DNA of 64,000 nucleotides. Source: an uncultured Draconibacterium sp. GTDB lineage: Bacteria; Bacteroidota; Bacteroidia; Bacteroidales; Prolixibacteraceae. Shown in pieces: positions 36,525-43,706 of this stretch. The stretch is taken from the NCBI RefSeq assembly GCF_963676815.1, contig NZ_OY781365.1, positions 2,824,501 through 2,888,500 on the forward strand, in the 5' to 3' direction. Both the position numbers and the translations under genes were made by a program. A model generated the notes under the pieces. The model was not told where the DNA came from. It saw only the letters and a list, made by a program, of their open reading frames with translations, and ran no database searches. How positions within the stretch are numbered: position 1 is the first letter of the stretch; each line of letters begins with the position of its first letter.

Positions 36525-37016
36525 TTAAAAATGATATTTTAGGGTGAAGGCAAAGTCGAATAATTCAAGGTCGAAAAAGTCGCGACCCAGCACATCAATG
36601 TACGGTTTTGCCTCGAAACCGATGGAAAGCGGAACCTCGTAAAACAGGTATTCTACACCTACAACGGCATCAACACCGGCCAGTAATGCCGTTCTTTCTT
36701 CGTACCAACTTGTATTGTTTTGTACATAGTATTTGTCCCATTGTTCGTATCCGAAATGAACTCCCAGTCCGTAAAAAAGTGATAATTGCTCTGAGAATGT
36801 AAACAGGTCGTATTCGTGAAATTCTTTAAATGCGTGGAACTGAACCCCGTCATCGCGTGTGGCTAAAAGAAATTTGTACGAGTTGGCATCATCGGTATAA
36901 AAGCGGTATTCAAAACCCGAAGAATGCCCTCCGCGAATACCAATTGCTTTATCGAATGTTTGTGCTGAAAGTGCCAGTGGTAAAATAAATAGTAAAAGAA
37001 TGAAGTAGCGTTTCAT
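36525..37016 (-). CDS. Small outer-membrane beta-barrel-like protein
   Basis: A 163-residue exported protein (signal MKRYFILLLFILPLALSAQ). The mature sequence alternates hydrophobic and polar residues (IGIRGGHSSGFEYRFYTDDAN, VDAVVGVEYLFYEVPLSIGF) and ends FAFTLKYHF, fitting a small outer-membrane barrel. It lies 13 bp after the DUF2807 gene and 35 bp before the 206-residue barrel protein, on the same strand as the ECF-sigma cluster. No family recognised beyond a general resemblance to Bacteroidota small barrels. Confidence 0.66.
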   Translation of the reverse strand: MKRYFILLLFILPLALSAQTFDKAIGIRGGHSSGFEYRFYTDDANSYKFLLATRDDGVQFHAFKEFHEYDLFTFSEQLSLFYGLGVHFGYEQWDKYYVQNNTSWYEERTALLAGVDAVVGVEYLFYEVPLSIGFEAKPYIDVLGRDFFDLELFDFAFTLKYHF

Positions 37017-37029
37017 AGTGGTTGTTTTT

Positions 37030-37746
37030 TTAGTTATCGCTGATTACACTGCCCGAGCCCGAAATATGTGTTTCAATGCCCGGATTGCCATAGTAAAATA
37101 CGTTGCCGCTGCCGGATATATTTGAACGAAGATTTCGTGAAACGGTAATAAACATATCGCCCGACCCGGAAGTGGAAGTGGTGCAATTATAAAGGTCGAG
37201 TTGGTGGGCATCAATATTTCCTGATCCGCTAATTACAAAATCGGCATCATCGGCAAAACCTGAAAATTCGATTGTTCCCGATCCCGATAACAAGGCATCA
37301 ACTTCTTCTGCTTCAAAAGCTGCAACTATTTTTCCCGATCCGGAGAGAATTACATCCATTTTGTCGCTAACAAAATAGTCGGTTGTAATAATGCCCGATC
37401 CGCTTTGTTTTATTCCTTCAAGTGTAGGTGTTGAGATAAATACTTCCATTGGCAGGCGGTTTCTCAAGTTGCGGATTCCTTTTACATCAATGTGCAGTGT
37501 TTCGCCCGAAACATAAGTTTCAATGTATTGCAAAAGATTTTCTTCGGCACTGATGACTACTTCGTGGTCGGAGGTTTCGGTGATGTGAACTTCAAAATCG
37601 CCTGACGATTTTACTTTCTTAAATTCGGTAACAATGCGGGCTTCTGTTCCCTGAATTCCGTTGCCTTCAATCGAAATGTCTTCGATACAGCTGGCGGCAC
37701 TTACAATTATAGCAAGCCCATAAATGAATAGTTTAATTGTTTTCAT
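37030..37746 (-). CDS. DUF2807 (head-GIN-like) lipoprotein with SGSG beta-solenoid repeats
   Basis: A 238-residue lipoprotein (signal ending IIVSAASC, then IEDISIEGNG). The DUF2807 domain is a right-handed beta-solenoid-like repeat: the motif SGSG occurs seven times at 18-20 residue spacing (residues about 115-230). The N-terminal part (FKKVKSSGDFEVHITETSDHEVVI) is the family's recognition region. Function unknown; such proteins are frequent in Bacteroidota and often follow anti-sigma factors or DUF4097 proteins, as here, suggesting a stress-regulated envelope product. Two small outer-membrane proteins follow it. Confidence 0.85.
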   Translation of the reverse strand: MKTIKLFIYGLAIIVSAASCIEDISIEGNGIQGTEARIVTEFKKVKSSGDFEVHITETSDHEVVISAEENLLQYIETYVSGETLHIDVKGIRNLRNRLPMEVFISTPTLEGIKQSGSGIITTDYFVSDKMDVILSGSGKIVAAFEAEEVDALLSGSGTIEFSGFADDADFVISGSGNIDAHQLDLYNCTTSTSGSGDMFITVSRNLRSNISGSGNVFYYGNPGIETHISGSGSVISDN

Positions 37747-37903
37747 TTCAAAATAGTTTTCTGGCGGGAAGTCTGCTTAATTGTTTTCATGGCTTTTTGA
37801 CAAACAATTCCCGAGTGGTTAATAATTGTTTCTTTCTGTTTTTAAAAGACAGGTGTTTTTGAGGGAGGTTGCAAAATGCGTGCTAAAAAATTAAAATTGT
37901 TGT

Positions 37904-39004
37904 TTATTGGTACGAAGTTCGGATGTTTATATTCCCCGAGTTGGCGTTGATATAAAGCTTTTCGGTGGCATTTTTATTGTCTCCAAAATACCCGTTAATT
38001 TGTATTTCATTTTCTTTTTCGTCCAGCGTTTCTTCCTTAACAACTTCAAAATCCATCCCCATATCGAGTTCGGCTTTTGCCTGTTTAATATTGAAAGCAA
38101 ACTGTGTCTCGTTGTTAAAATATAGATTGATATCGGTTGAACGCGATTCAATACTTATACCGCTGAAATCAGAAATTGTGTTTTCAATTTCAATGTCGCC
38201 ATATTCGGACTGAATTTTTGTACGATCCAGCATCTCGTTAATTCTGAACGTTGTAAAACTGCTCCTGGCGTCGAGTAGTTCTATCTGACCAATCCTGAAT
38301 TTATCGCGACGCGAGGAGAGCGTGAGGGTTTCAACCTGTTGAAGTTCAAACTCTGTTGATTTACTTTCTAAATGTACCGCTCCAATTTCTTTAACAAATA
38401 AATCGCTGAAATTGCAGTCTAAGCGGCCTTCTGTAATTTTGTTAATGGTAGCATCGGCAAAATTAAGCGTAAGATTAATAGAGGTAAAATCGTGGGCTTT
38501 CATGTTGCCGTTCGATAACGAAATGTCGGCCTCACCTTTAAAATCACCAATATAAATGTCTCCAAATTTATTGTCAATTTTTAAGCGGTTCGAGTCGGGC
38601 ATCCAAACCGTATAATCAACTTGTATATTTCCGTCGGAGCTTAGCAGTGTTTCTTTAAATTTTTTTATTTCCCGGGCTAATGCGCCTTTGTTTTTTTCTA
38701 CCAGGGTGCGCACAATCAGGTAGTGTTCGCTATTCCGAATTTCAAAATCAATTTCGTCGATCGACTCTTCCAGTTTCGATAGTTTTTTTTCTTCCACCCT
38801 GATATTGATGAGGAATTTTACCGAATCTTTATCCCATGGTTTTATGTCAATTTTACCGTATTTGTTGGTAATCTCAATTTGAGTTTCGGGTGTAATGGCA
38901 TACGATCTTCTTATTTCTTTGGTGTCGGTAAATTGTGCATTTGCAAAAAGCGGAATAAGAAAGACAAACACCCCGGTAATTATATTCCAATTTATTTTTA
39001 TCAT
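37904..39004 (-). CDS. DUF4097-like exported protein
   Basis: A 366-residue protein with a signal peptide (ITGVFVFLIPLFANAQ). The core looks like the DUF4097 adhesin-type beta-helix: repeating short strands such as QIEITNKYGKIDIKPWDKDSVKF, NKFGDIYIGDFKGEADISLSNG and SEYGDIEIENTISDFSGISI, each with a YGDI/FGDI-type turn. It lies 14 bp after the anti-sigma-like gene and before DUF2807, so the pair may be made together from the ECF-sigma operon. Exported, periplasmic or outer-membrane-facing. Exact function unknown. Confidence 0.78.
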   Translation of the reverse strand: MIKINWNIITGVFVFLIPLFANAQFTDTKEIRRSYAITPETQIEITNKYGKIDIKPWDKDSVKFLINIRVEEKKLSKLEESIDEIDFEIRNSEHYLIVRTLVEKNKGALAREIKKFKETLLSSDGNIQVDYTVWMPDSNRLKIDNKFGDIYIGDFKGEADISLSNGNMKAHDFTSINLTLNFADATINKITEGRLDCNFSDLFVKEIGAVHLESKSTEFELQQVETLTLSSRRDKFRIGQIELLDARSSFTTFRINEMLDRTKIQSEYGDIEIENTISDFSGISIESRSTDINLYFNNETQFAFNIKQAKAELDMGMDFEVVKEETLDEKENEIQINGYFGDNKNATEKLYINANSGNINIRTSYQ

Positions 39005-39017
39005 TTTTCCTCCTTCT

Positions 39018-39524
39018 CTAACATTTAATTTGGTTTAGCACATCATCGCAAAGCTGTAGTCTGTAACGGTTGTTTTCTATCATTGCTTCAATTACACTTT
39101 TATTTGATATGTTTTCTTCCAAATCGTTTTTTAGCAGTTTATACATTCCCTCCAGTTCGTTTAAGTCGGTTTCAATTTCGTGTTTTAGTTCCGGAAAAGT
39201 ATAGTAACATTTTTGTATCTCTTTTAATTTTTGATTCACCTGGTGCGAATAAAACGCTTCAGCTTCAATTAGCTCCATTAGTTCCGGGTCGGTATTTTCG
39301 GCCAGCCTTTGCGGACTGTTTAGCATGCTTTGCCAAACTACTGCCCCGGCCACAATTAAAATAACGGCCACTGCAGCAGCGCGAATAAAATAGTGGCGCA
39401 ACGAAAAAGTTTTTGTATTTTTTGTTGCAGCGTCAATTTTGTCCCACACTTCCGCCGATGGTGTTCTGAAATCGAATTCCTTGCGGTTTGCTTTTATAAA
39501 TCCTTCTAACTTATTCTTCTCCAT
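39018..39524 (-). CDS. Putative anti-sigma factor (single-pass membrane protein)
   Basis: A 168-residue protein immediately downstream (5 bp) of the ECF sigma gene. A short cytoplasmic N-terminal part (KANRKEFDFRTPSAEVWDKID) is followed by one membrane helix at about residues 47-66 (RAAAVAVILIVAGAVVWQSM) and a helical extracytoplasmic part. The FD-x-x-P-S-x-x-x-W motif near the start is typical of Bacteroidota sigma-partner proteins. Its identity as anti-sigma is inferred from position and topology, not from a zinc motif, which is absent. Confidence 0.7.
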   Translation of the reverse strand: MEKNKLEGFIKANRKEFDFRTPSAEVWDKIDAATKNTKTFSLRHYFIRAAAVAVILIVAGAVVWQSMLNSPQRLAENTDPELMELIEAEAFYSHQVNQKLKEIQKCYYTFPELKHEIETDLNELEGMYKLLKNDLEENISNKSVIEAMIENNRYRLQLCDDVLNQIKC

Positions 39525-39529
39525 ATGGC

Positions 39530-40108
39530 TTATATTTTATCCATAGCATCTCCATGGGTTTGTTTTAATAATTCAACAACACGGCGTTTGGCGCGCATAA
39601 ACTGGGTTTTCGATGTCGATTCTTTAATTTCCAGTATTTGTGCTATTTCGCCGTGGTCGTAACCTTCAAGCAGGTATAACGAAAAAACCATTCTTCCTCC
39701 TTCGGGCAATTGTGCCATTGCCTGTGTTATATTTTCTACCGTAAATTCGGGTTCATAATTGTCGTTTTCTTCCTGCGTGTCGTAATCATAAATTTCTTCG
39801 CAGTAGGTTAAATCTACTTTTCGTTTGTTAATGGCATTTATACATGTGTTAACCACAATGCGTTTTAGCCACGAGCCAAAGTTCGATTCGTACCTGAATG
39901 ATTCAAGTTTAATAAAGGCCTGTGTAAATGCTTCCTGCAGCATATCTTCAGCCTCCTCGCGGTTATTCATCATTCGATAACAAATATTGAACATAGCTTT
40001 CGAGTATAGCTCATACAATTTGTATCGCGCCCGGTTATCTCCTTTCTTACAGGCTTCGATTATCTTTTTATGTAATTGCTCTTTTGTTCTCAACTGTTCA
40101 TCTTTCAT
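39530..40108 (-). CDS. ECF-type RNA polymerase sigma factor
   Basis: ATG at 40108 (MKDEQLRTKEQLHKKIIEAC) is preferred over an extension to 40183. About 192 residues. Sigma-2 helices are DNRARYKLYELYSKAMFNIC and REEAEDMLQEAFTQAFIKL; a linker with acidic residues follows, then the sigma-4 HTH PEGGRMVFSLYLLEGYDHGE and IAQILEIKESTSKTQFMRAK. It probably directs transcription of its own cluster (anti-sigma, DUF4097, DUF2807, two small barrels). The signal it responds to is unknown. Confidence 0.9.
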   Translation of the reverse strand: MKDEQLRTKEQLHKKIIEACKKGDNRARYKLYELYSKAMFNICYRMMNNREEAEDMLQEAFTQAFIKLESFRYESNFGSWLKRIVVNTCINAINKRKVDLTYCEEIYDYDTQEENDNYEPEFTVENITQAMAQLPEGGRMVFSLYLLEGYDHGEIAQILEIKESTSKTQFMRAKRRVVELLKQTHGDAMDKI

Positions 40109-40259
40109 TTTTAATGACAAGAATGTGCACGCGAGGTTGCATATTGTACGGAATAAATTTTCCGCTTGCGTCATTTCATTCAAAAATAGCGTTCAAAATT
40201 TATATTTTTTGAATTGTAGAAAGAATAAAATATTTATATTTGCACCCGCAAACAAAATG

Positions 40260-40333
40260 GTGGTTGTAGTTCAGTTGGTTAGAACGCCGGATTGTGGTTC
40301 CGGAGGTCGTGGGTTCAAATCCCATCATCCACC
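40260..40333 (+). tRNA. tRNA-His (anticodon GUG)
   Basis: Cloverleaf starts GTGGTTG, preceded by a G at 40259 that would be the genome-encoded G-1 pairing with the discriminator C at 40333. The anticodon arm CCGGA-TTGTGGT-TCCGG gives anticodon GUG. The acceptor 3' side CATCCAC leaves one U-U mismatch (5-68) against GTGGTTG. No CCA is encoded. A terminator follows at 40338-40370. Confidence 0.92.
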
Positions 40334-40337
40334 CTAC

Positions 40338-40370
40338 AAAAACCTCAGTTTTTCTGAGGTTTTTTTTTTG
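40338..40370 (+). terminator. Terminator of tRNA-His
   Basis: AAAACCTCAG / CTGAGGTTTT perfect arms with a short T loop and a run of ten T; starts five bases after the tRNA. Confidence 0.88.
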
Positions 40371-40528
40371 TCTCTCAATATAAATTCCGTGTAACCGGAA
40401 CGATTTTTCTGTATATTTGGTTTCTCTTCCCTGGTCTCATAATTTTCAGTATAGCTGTATTTAGTTGTATTTGGCTTTAGCTGCCATGCGATTTTACCGC
40501 TGCAATATGAACTGAAAAACCAAGGATA

Positions 40529-42313
40529 ATGAATATTGACAATCTTGTAAACTTTTTATTACGTTTTATTCCCTATCCCCGATTAAGAGATATTCAGGTG
40601 TTTGCCGAATGGAAGAACAAGGTATTGATTTTAATGCTTGGTGCTTTTGTTATTATTGGCCCGTTGGCTTTTGTTCCCGGAGTGTTTTTTGCAGTAAAAG
40701 AAGGAGTTTGGGGGTTGGTTGTTTCAAATTCAATTATTTATTCGGTTTTACTTTACATCACTTTTTCAAAACGAATTCTGGCACGGGTTAAAGTACTTGT
40801 TAGTATTTTAATGTTTTTTCTTCTTGGAATAAGCGTTTTTTTAATGATCGGGACCAGGGGTTCAGGATTTAACTGGCTATTTATTTTTGTAACCCTGGCG
40901 TGCTTTTTTTACGGTTATAAAGGTTTAATTTACTCCGAGGTACTCGCCATTGCTGCGTGCATACTTTTATATATTCCAATACATTTTAATTCGCCATATA
41001 CTACCGAGTTAAATGTTTATGGCCGGCTTGGTTGGACCGTTAACGTACTCATATTTATTGCCGTGAGTGTATTTTTTGCGGTATTATTAAACGAAATGCT
41101 GCGTAACCTAAACAGTTCGCTAAAGAAGGAACAGAAAACATCGACTTTATTGCTTGAAAATAAATTTGTGTTGGAGGAAGAGCGAAACAGTGCGCAAAAA
41201 TCAGATCGCTTAAAATCGCAGTTTTTGGCCAATATGAGTCACGAAATCCGAACACCGATGAACGCCTTGCTGGGGTTTGCCAATATGCTTGGCGATCCCG
41301 ATCTGCCGCGAGAACTGGTTGATCGCTACCGCAATATAATTTCAATTTCGGGCGAACAGCTGATTCGGATTATTGATGATATTATCGACATCTCGAAAAT
41401 TGAGTCAAATCAAATGAAAATTGATTTGTCGTTGGTTGATATTAAAACTACGATTTTTGATTTGGTGGAAGTTAGCCGTGCAAAGGTATTTACCACCAAT
41501 AAAAGCATTCGCCTTGAGGTTGACCGAATGGATGAGCTAAAACCAATTCGGTTGCGAACCGACCAGGTACGCTTTAAACAAATCCTTACCAATTTGCTTG
41601 ACAACGCGATAAAATATGCCGAAAGAGGCACGGTTTCGTTAGGCTACAAAATTGTTGATGACGGAAGTAAAGTTGAATTTTTTGTTCGGGATGAAGGGCC
41701 GGGAATTCCGCCTGAAGAGCAAAAAAAGATTTTCGATCGTTTTTCACAAGCATCCAACATCGAGTTTAATAAAGGAACCGGATTGGGATTGAGTATTGTA
41801 AAAGGTCTTTTGGATCTGCTTGGAGGTGAGATTTGGCTGGAATCGGAATTTGAAAAAGGAAGCACGTTTTATTTTACACTTCCAATCGACGATGATATAG
41901 AAGAGCCGGAAATGCCACAAAGAGTAAAAGCCGATTTACAATCTCCTCTTTTTCACGGCAAAAGAGTTTTTATCGCCGAAGATGATAATAATTCCTTTTT
42001 ATTGCTGGAAAGAATAGTGCGATTGGCCGGAGTGCAAGCCAAAAGAGCAAATAACGGCATTGAGTTATTGGAAATGTTGGAAGAAGAAATTCCGGATTTG
42101 ATTTTGCTGGATATTAATATGCCCGAAATGAATGGCCTTGATGCCCTGGAAAAACTGCGCGAAAAACATCCGGAATTACCGGTTATTGTTCAAACGGCTT
42201 ATGCAATGCCCGAAGAACGAAAAAAATGTTTTGCCCTGGGGTGTAACGATTACATTGCAAAACCGATTAAACGCAACGCTTTAATTGATCTGCTTAAGAT
42301 TTATCTTGCATAA
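40529..42313 (+). CDS. Hybrid sensor histidine kinase/response regulator
   Basis: A 594-residue protein with about six membrane helices in the first 190 residues (VLILMLGAFVIIGPLAFVPG and others) and no separate sensor domain, followed by a coiled linker. The dimerisation/phosphoacceptor box is QFLANMSHEIRTPMNALLGF (His238); ATPase motifs are LLDNAIKYAERG, RDEGPGIPPEEQKKIF and KGTGLGLSIVKGL; a receiver domain (FIAEDDNNS, LILLDINMPEMNG with phospho-Asp528) ends the protein. It has no output domain, so it must pass phosphate on to another protein. The upstream 195-bp gap holds the tRNA terminator and AT-rich sequence. Signal unknown; mobA follows 29 bp downstream. Confidence 0.9.
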   Translation: MNIDNLVNFLLRFIPYPRLRDIQVFAEWKNKVLILMLGAFVIIGPLAFVPGVFFAVKEGVWGLVVSNSIIYSVLLYITFSKRILARVKVLVSILMFFLLGISVFLMIGTRGSGFNWLFIFVTLACFFYGYKGLIYSEVLAIAACILLYIPIHFNSPYTTELNVYGRLGWTVNVLIFIAVSVFFAVLLNEMLRNLNSSLKKEQKTSTLLLENKFVLEEERNSAQKSDRLKSQFLANMSHEIRTPMNALLGFANMLGDPDLPRELVDRYRNIISISGEQLIRIIDDIIDISKIESNQMKIDLSLVDIKTTIFDLVEVSRAKVFTTNKSIRLEVDRMDELKPIRLRTDQVRFKQILTNLLDNAIKYAERGTVSLGYKIVDDGSKVEFFVRDEGPGIPPEEQKKIFDRFSQASNIEFNKGTGLGLSIVKGLLDLLGGEIWLESEFEKGSTFYFTLPIDDDIEEPEMPQRVKADLQSPLFHGKRVFIAEDDNNSFLLLERIVRLAGVQAKRANNGIELLEMLEEEIPDLILLDINMPEMNGLDALEKLREKHPELPVIVQTAYAMPEERKKCFALGCNDYIAKPIKRNALIDLLKIYLA

Positions 42314-42342
42314 AATGTAACTTTGGGGCAGCACTAATTTTT

Positions 42343-42909
42343 ATGGAAGTAACCACCTTAATATTAGCCGGAGGAAAAAGTAAACGAATGGGCACCGATA
42401 AAGCCCTGCTCGAGTTGGAAGGAACAACTTTGCTTGAACGTGCAATAAAGCTGTGTAAATCTTTTTCTTCTGAATTATTGATTAGTTCGAATAGCGAATC
42501 TCACGCTGTATACAGCTATCCGCTTATTGAAGACGCTTATAAAAACTGTGGGCCAATGAGTGGAATTTATTCAGGGCTAAAACAATCAAATACCGATTGG
42601 AACCTTGTTTTAAGTGTTGATGCTGCTTTTGTTGATGCGCCTTTTTTGCAGTTTCTGTTACAAAATGCCGGCGATTTTGATACTGTAGTTCCGTTTACCG
42701 AAAAAGGAGTGGAACCTTTAATTGCACTTTATAATGTAAGTTGTATTCCTGCAATGGAGCAGTTGTTAAAAGAGGGTGATTACCGGATGCGTAACTTGTT
42801 GAAAAAAGTAAATACGAAATGGGTGGATGCAACGGATTTTACGAGCAGAAACAAACGTTTATTTACAAACCTAAACAGGCCGGAAGATTTGGAATCATCC
42901 AAACTCTGA
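42343..42909 (+). CDS. mobA: Molybdenum cofactor guanylyltransferase
   Basis: A 188-residue MobA. The nucleotide-binding loop is LILAGGKSKRMGTDKALLEL; GPMSGIYSGLKQS and the C-terminal LKEGDYRMRNLLKKV and LNRPEDL match the family. It converts Mo-molybdopterin to Mo-MGD (then bis-MGD), needed by the DMSO-reductase-type molybdoenzyme encoded at 47414. The normally well-conserved SCDMPF segment reads SVDAAFVDAPFL; the metal Asp is kept but the Met-Pro is lost, which is unusual. It converges on and overlaps the Fnr-type gene by 15 bp. Confidence 0.85.
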   Translation: MEVTTLILAGGKSKRMGTDKALLELEGTTLLERAIKLCKSFSSELLISSNSESHAVYSYPLIEDAYKNCGPMSGIYSGLKQSNTDWNLVLSVDAAFVDAPFLQFLLQNAGDFDTVVPFTEKGVEPLIALYNVSCIPAMEQLLKEGDYRMRNLLKKVNTKWVDATDFTSRNKRLFTNLNRPEDLESSKL

Positions 42910-43584
42910 TATATTTTTCAGTCGCTTTTTATCGATAATATAAATCGATTTTCCAACGGTTCGAATAATCTTATCTTTTTTAAACTCCGAAAGTGTGCGA
43001 ATTACATTTTCCGTGGTCATCCCAATATATTCTGCTATTTCGCGACGCGCTATCGGAAGCTCAAAATTATCTCGGTTGTAAATGTGATCGGCAAAATATA
43101 ACAGTACATGAGCTATTCGGCCTTTCAGGTGTTTGCGTTTTATTTCAAGGCTGTCGTGAATAATTTTATCCGTCATTTTACTAATGTGCGACATTAAATC
43201 CATGGAGAATAACGCATTTTCGTGGGCTTGTTTTTTTACGATTTCAAGTTGCATGCTACAAACGGTAGTTTCTTCAATTGCCGTAACCGAGTATTTGTAC
43301 TGATCGGATGAAAATACTGATAAAAGGCTCACAAAATCGAAAGGTTTCGAGAAGCTGATTATTTGGTCTTTCCCGTTTATCGTTTTTTTCGAGAGTTTTA
43401 CCAGCCCCTCTTTCATATAAAGGAATTCTGTAATCGCTTCGCCTTCTTGTATAATGGATTCTCCTTTTGAAAAACGTCTTTCCCTTTTCAGGTCACAGAT
43501 GTTTAGTAATGCATCATCTTTAACATGTGAAAAAAATATACTTCTAAGCTGACAGTCTTCGCAATTACAACTTGTGTTACCCAT
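42895..43584 (-). CDS. Crp/Fnr-family transcriptional regulator with N-terminal cysteines
   Basis: ATG at 43584 (MGNTSCNCEDCQLRSIFF) is preferred; the frame runs upstream into the cytochrome gene without a plausible start. About 229 residues. An N-terminal Cys cluster (CNCEDC) plus later cysteines (NICDLKRERRF and TTVCSMQLE) could hold an oxygen-sensing Fe-S centre as in FNR, though FNR spacing is not exact. The cNMP-binding-like core is GESIIQEGEAITEFLYMKEGLVKLS, and the HTH is ARREIAEYIGMTTENVIRTL. It lies beside the Rieske/cytochrome and molybdoenzyme genes and probably controls them under low oxygen, by inference. Confidence 0.85.
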   Translation of the reverse strand: MGNTSCNCEDCQLRSIFFSHVKDDALLNICDLKRERRFSKGESIIQEGEAITEFLYMKEGLVKLSKKTINGKDQIISFSKPFDFVSLLSVFSSDQYKYSVTAIEETTVCSMQLEIVKKQAHENALFSMDLMSHISKMTDKIIHDSLEIKRKHLKGRIAHVLLYFADHIYNRDNFELPIARREIAEYIGMTTENVIRTLSEFKKDKIIRTVGKSIYIIDKKRLKNISEFG

Positions 43585-43706
43585 ATTAGATGGTTTGACG
43601 TTTTTTACTGATTTGCAATGTACCAATTTCTTATGATATTTATCATAGCTGTAATTGTGTTGTTTAATGGTTAAATTGGTATTGCATTTTATAGCATGAA
43701 TATTTA

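Noticed and set aside
39987..40394. 135-codon plus-strand frame across the sigma gene start and tRNA-His
   Set aside because: It runs antisense through the ECF sigma gene and then through the tRNA-His and its terminator; a real gene would not encode the tRNA.
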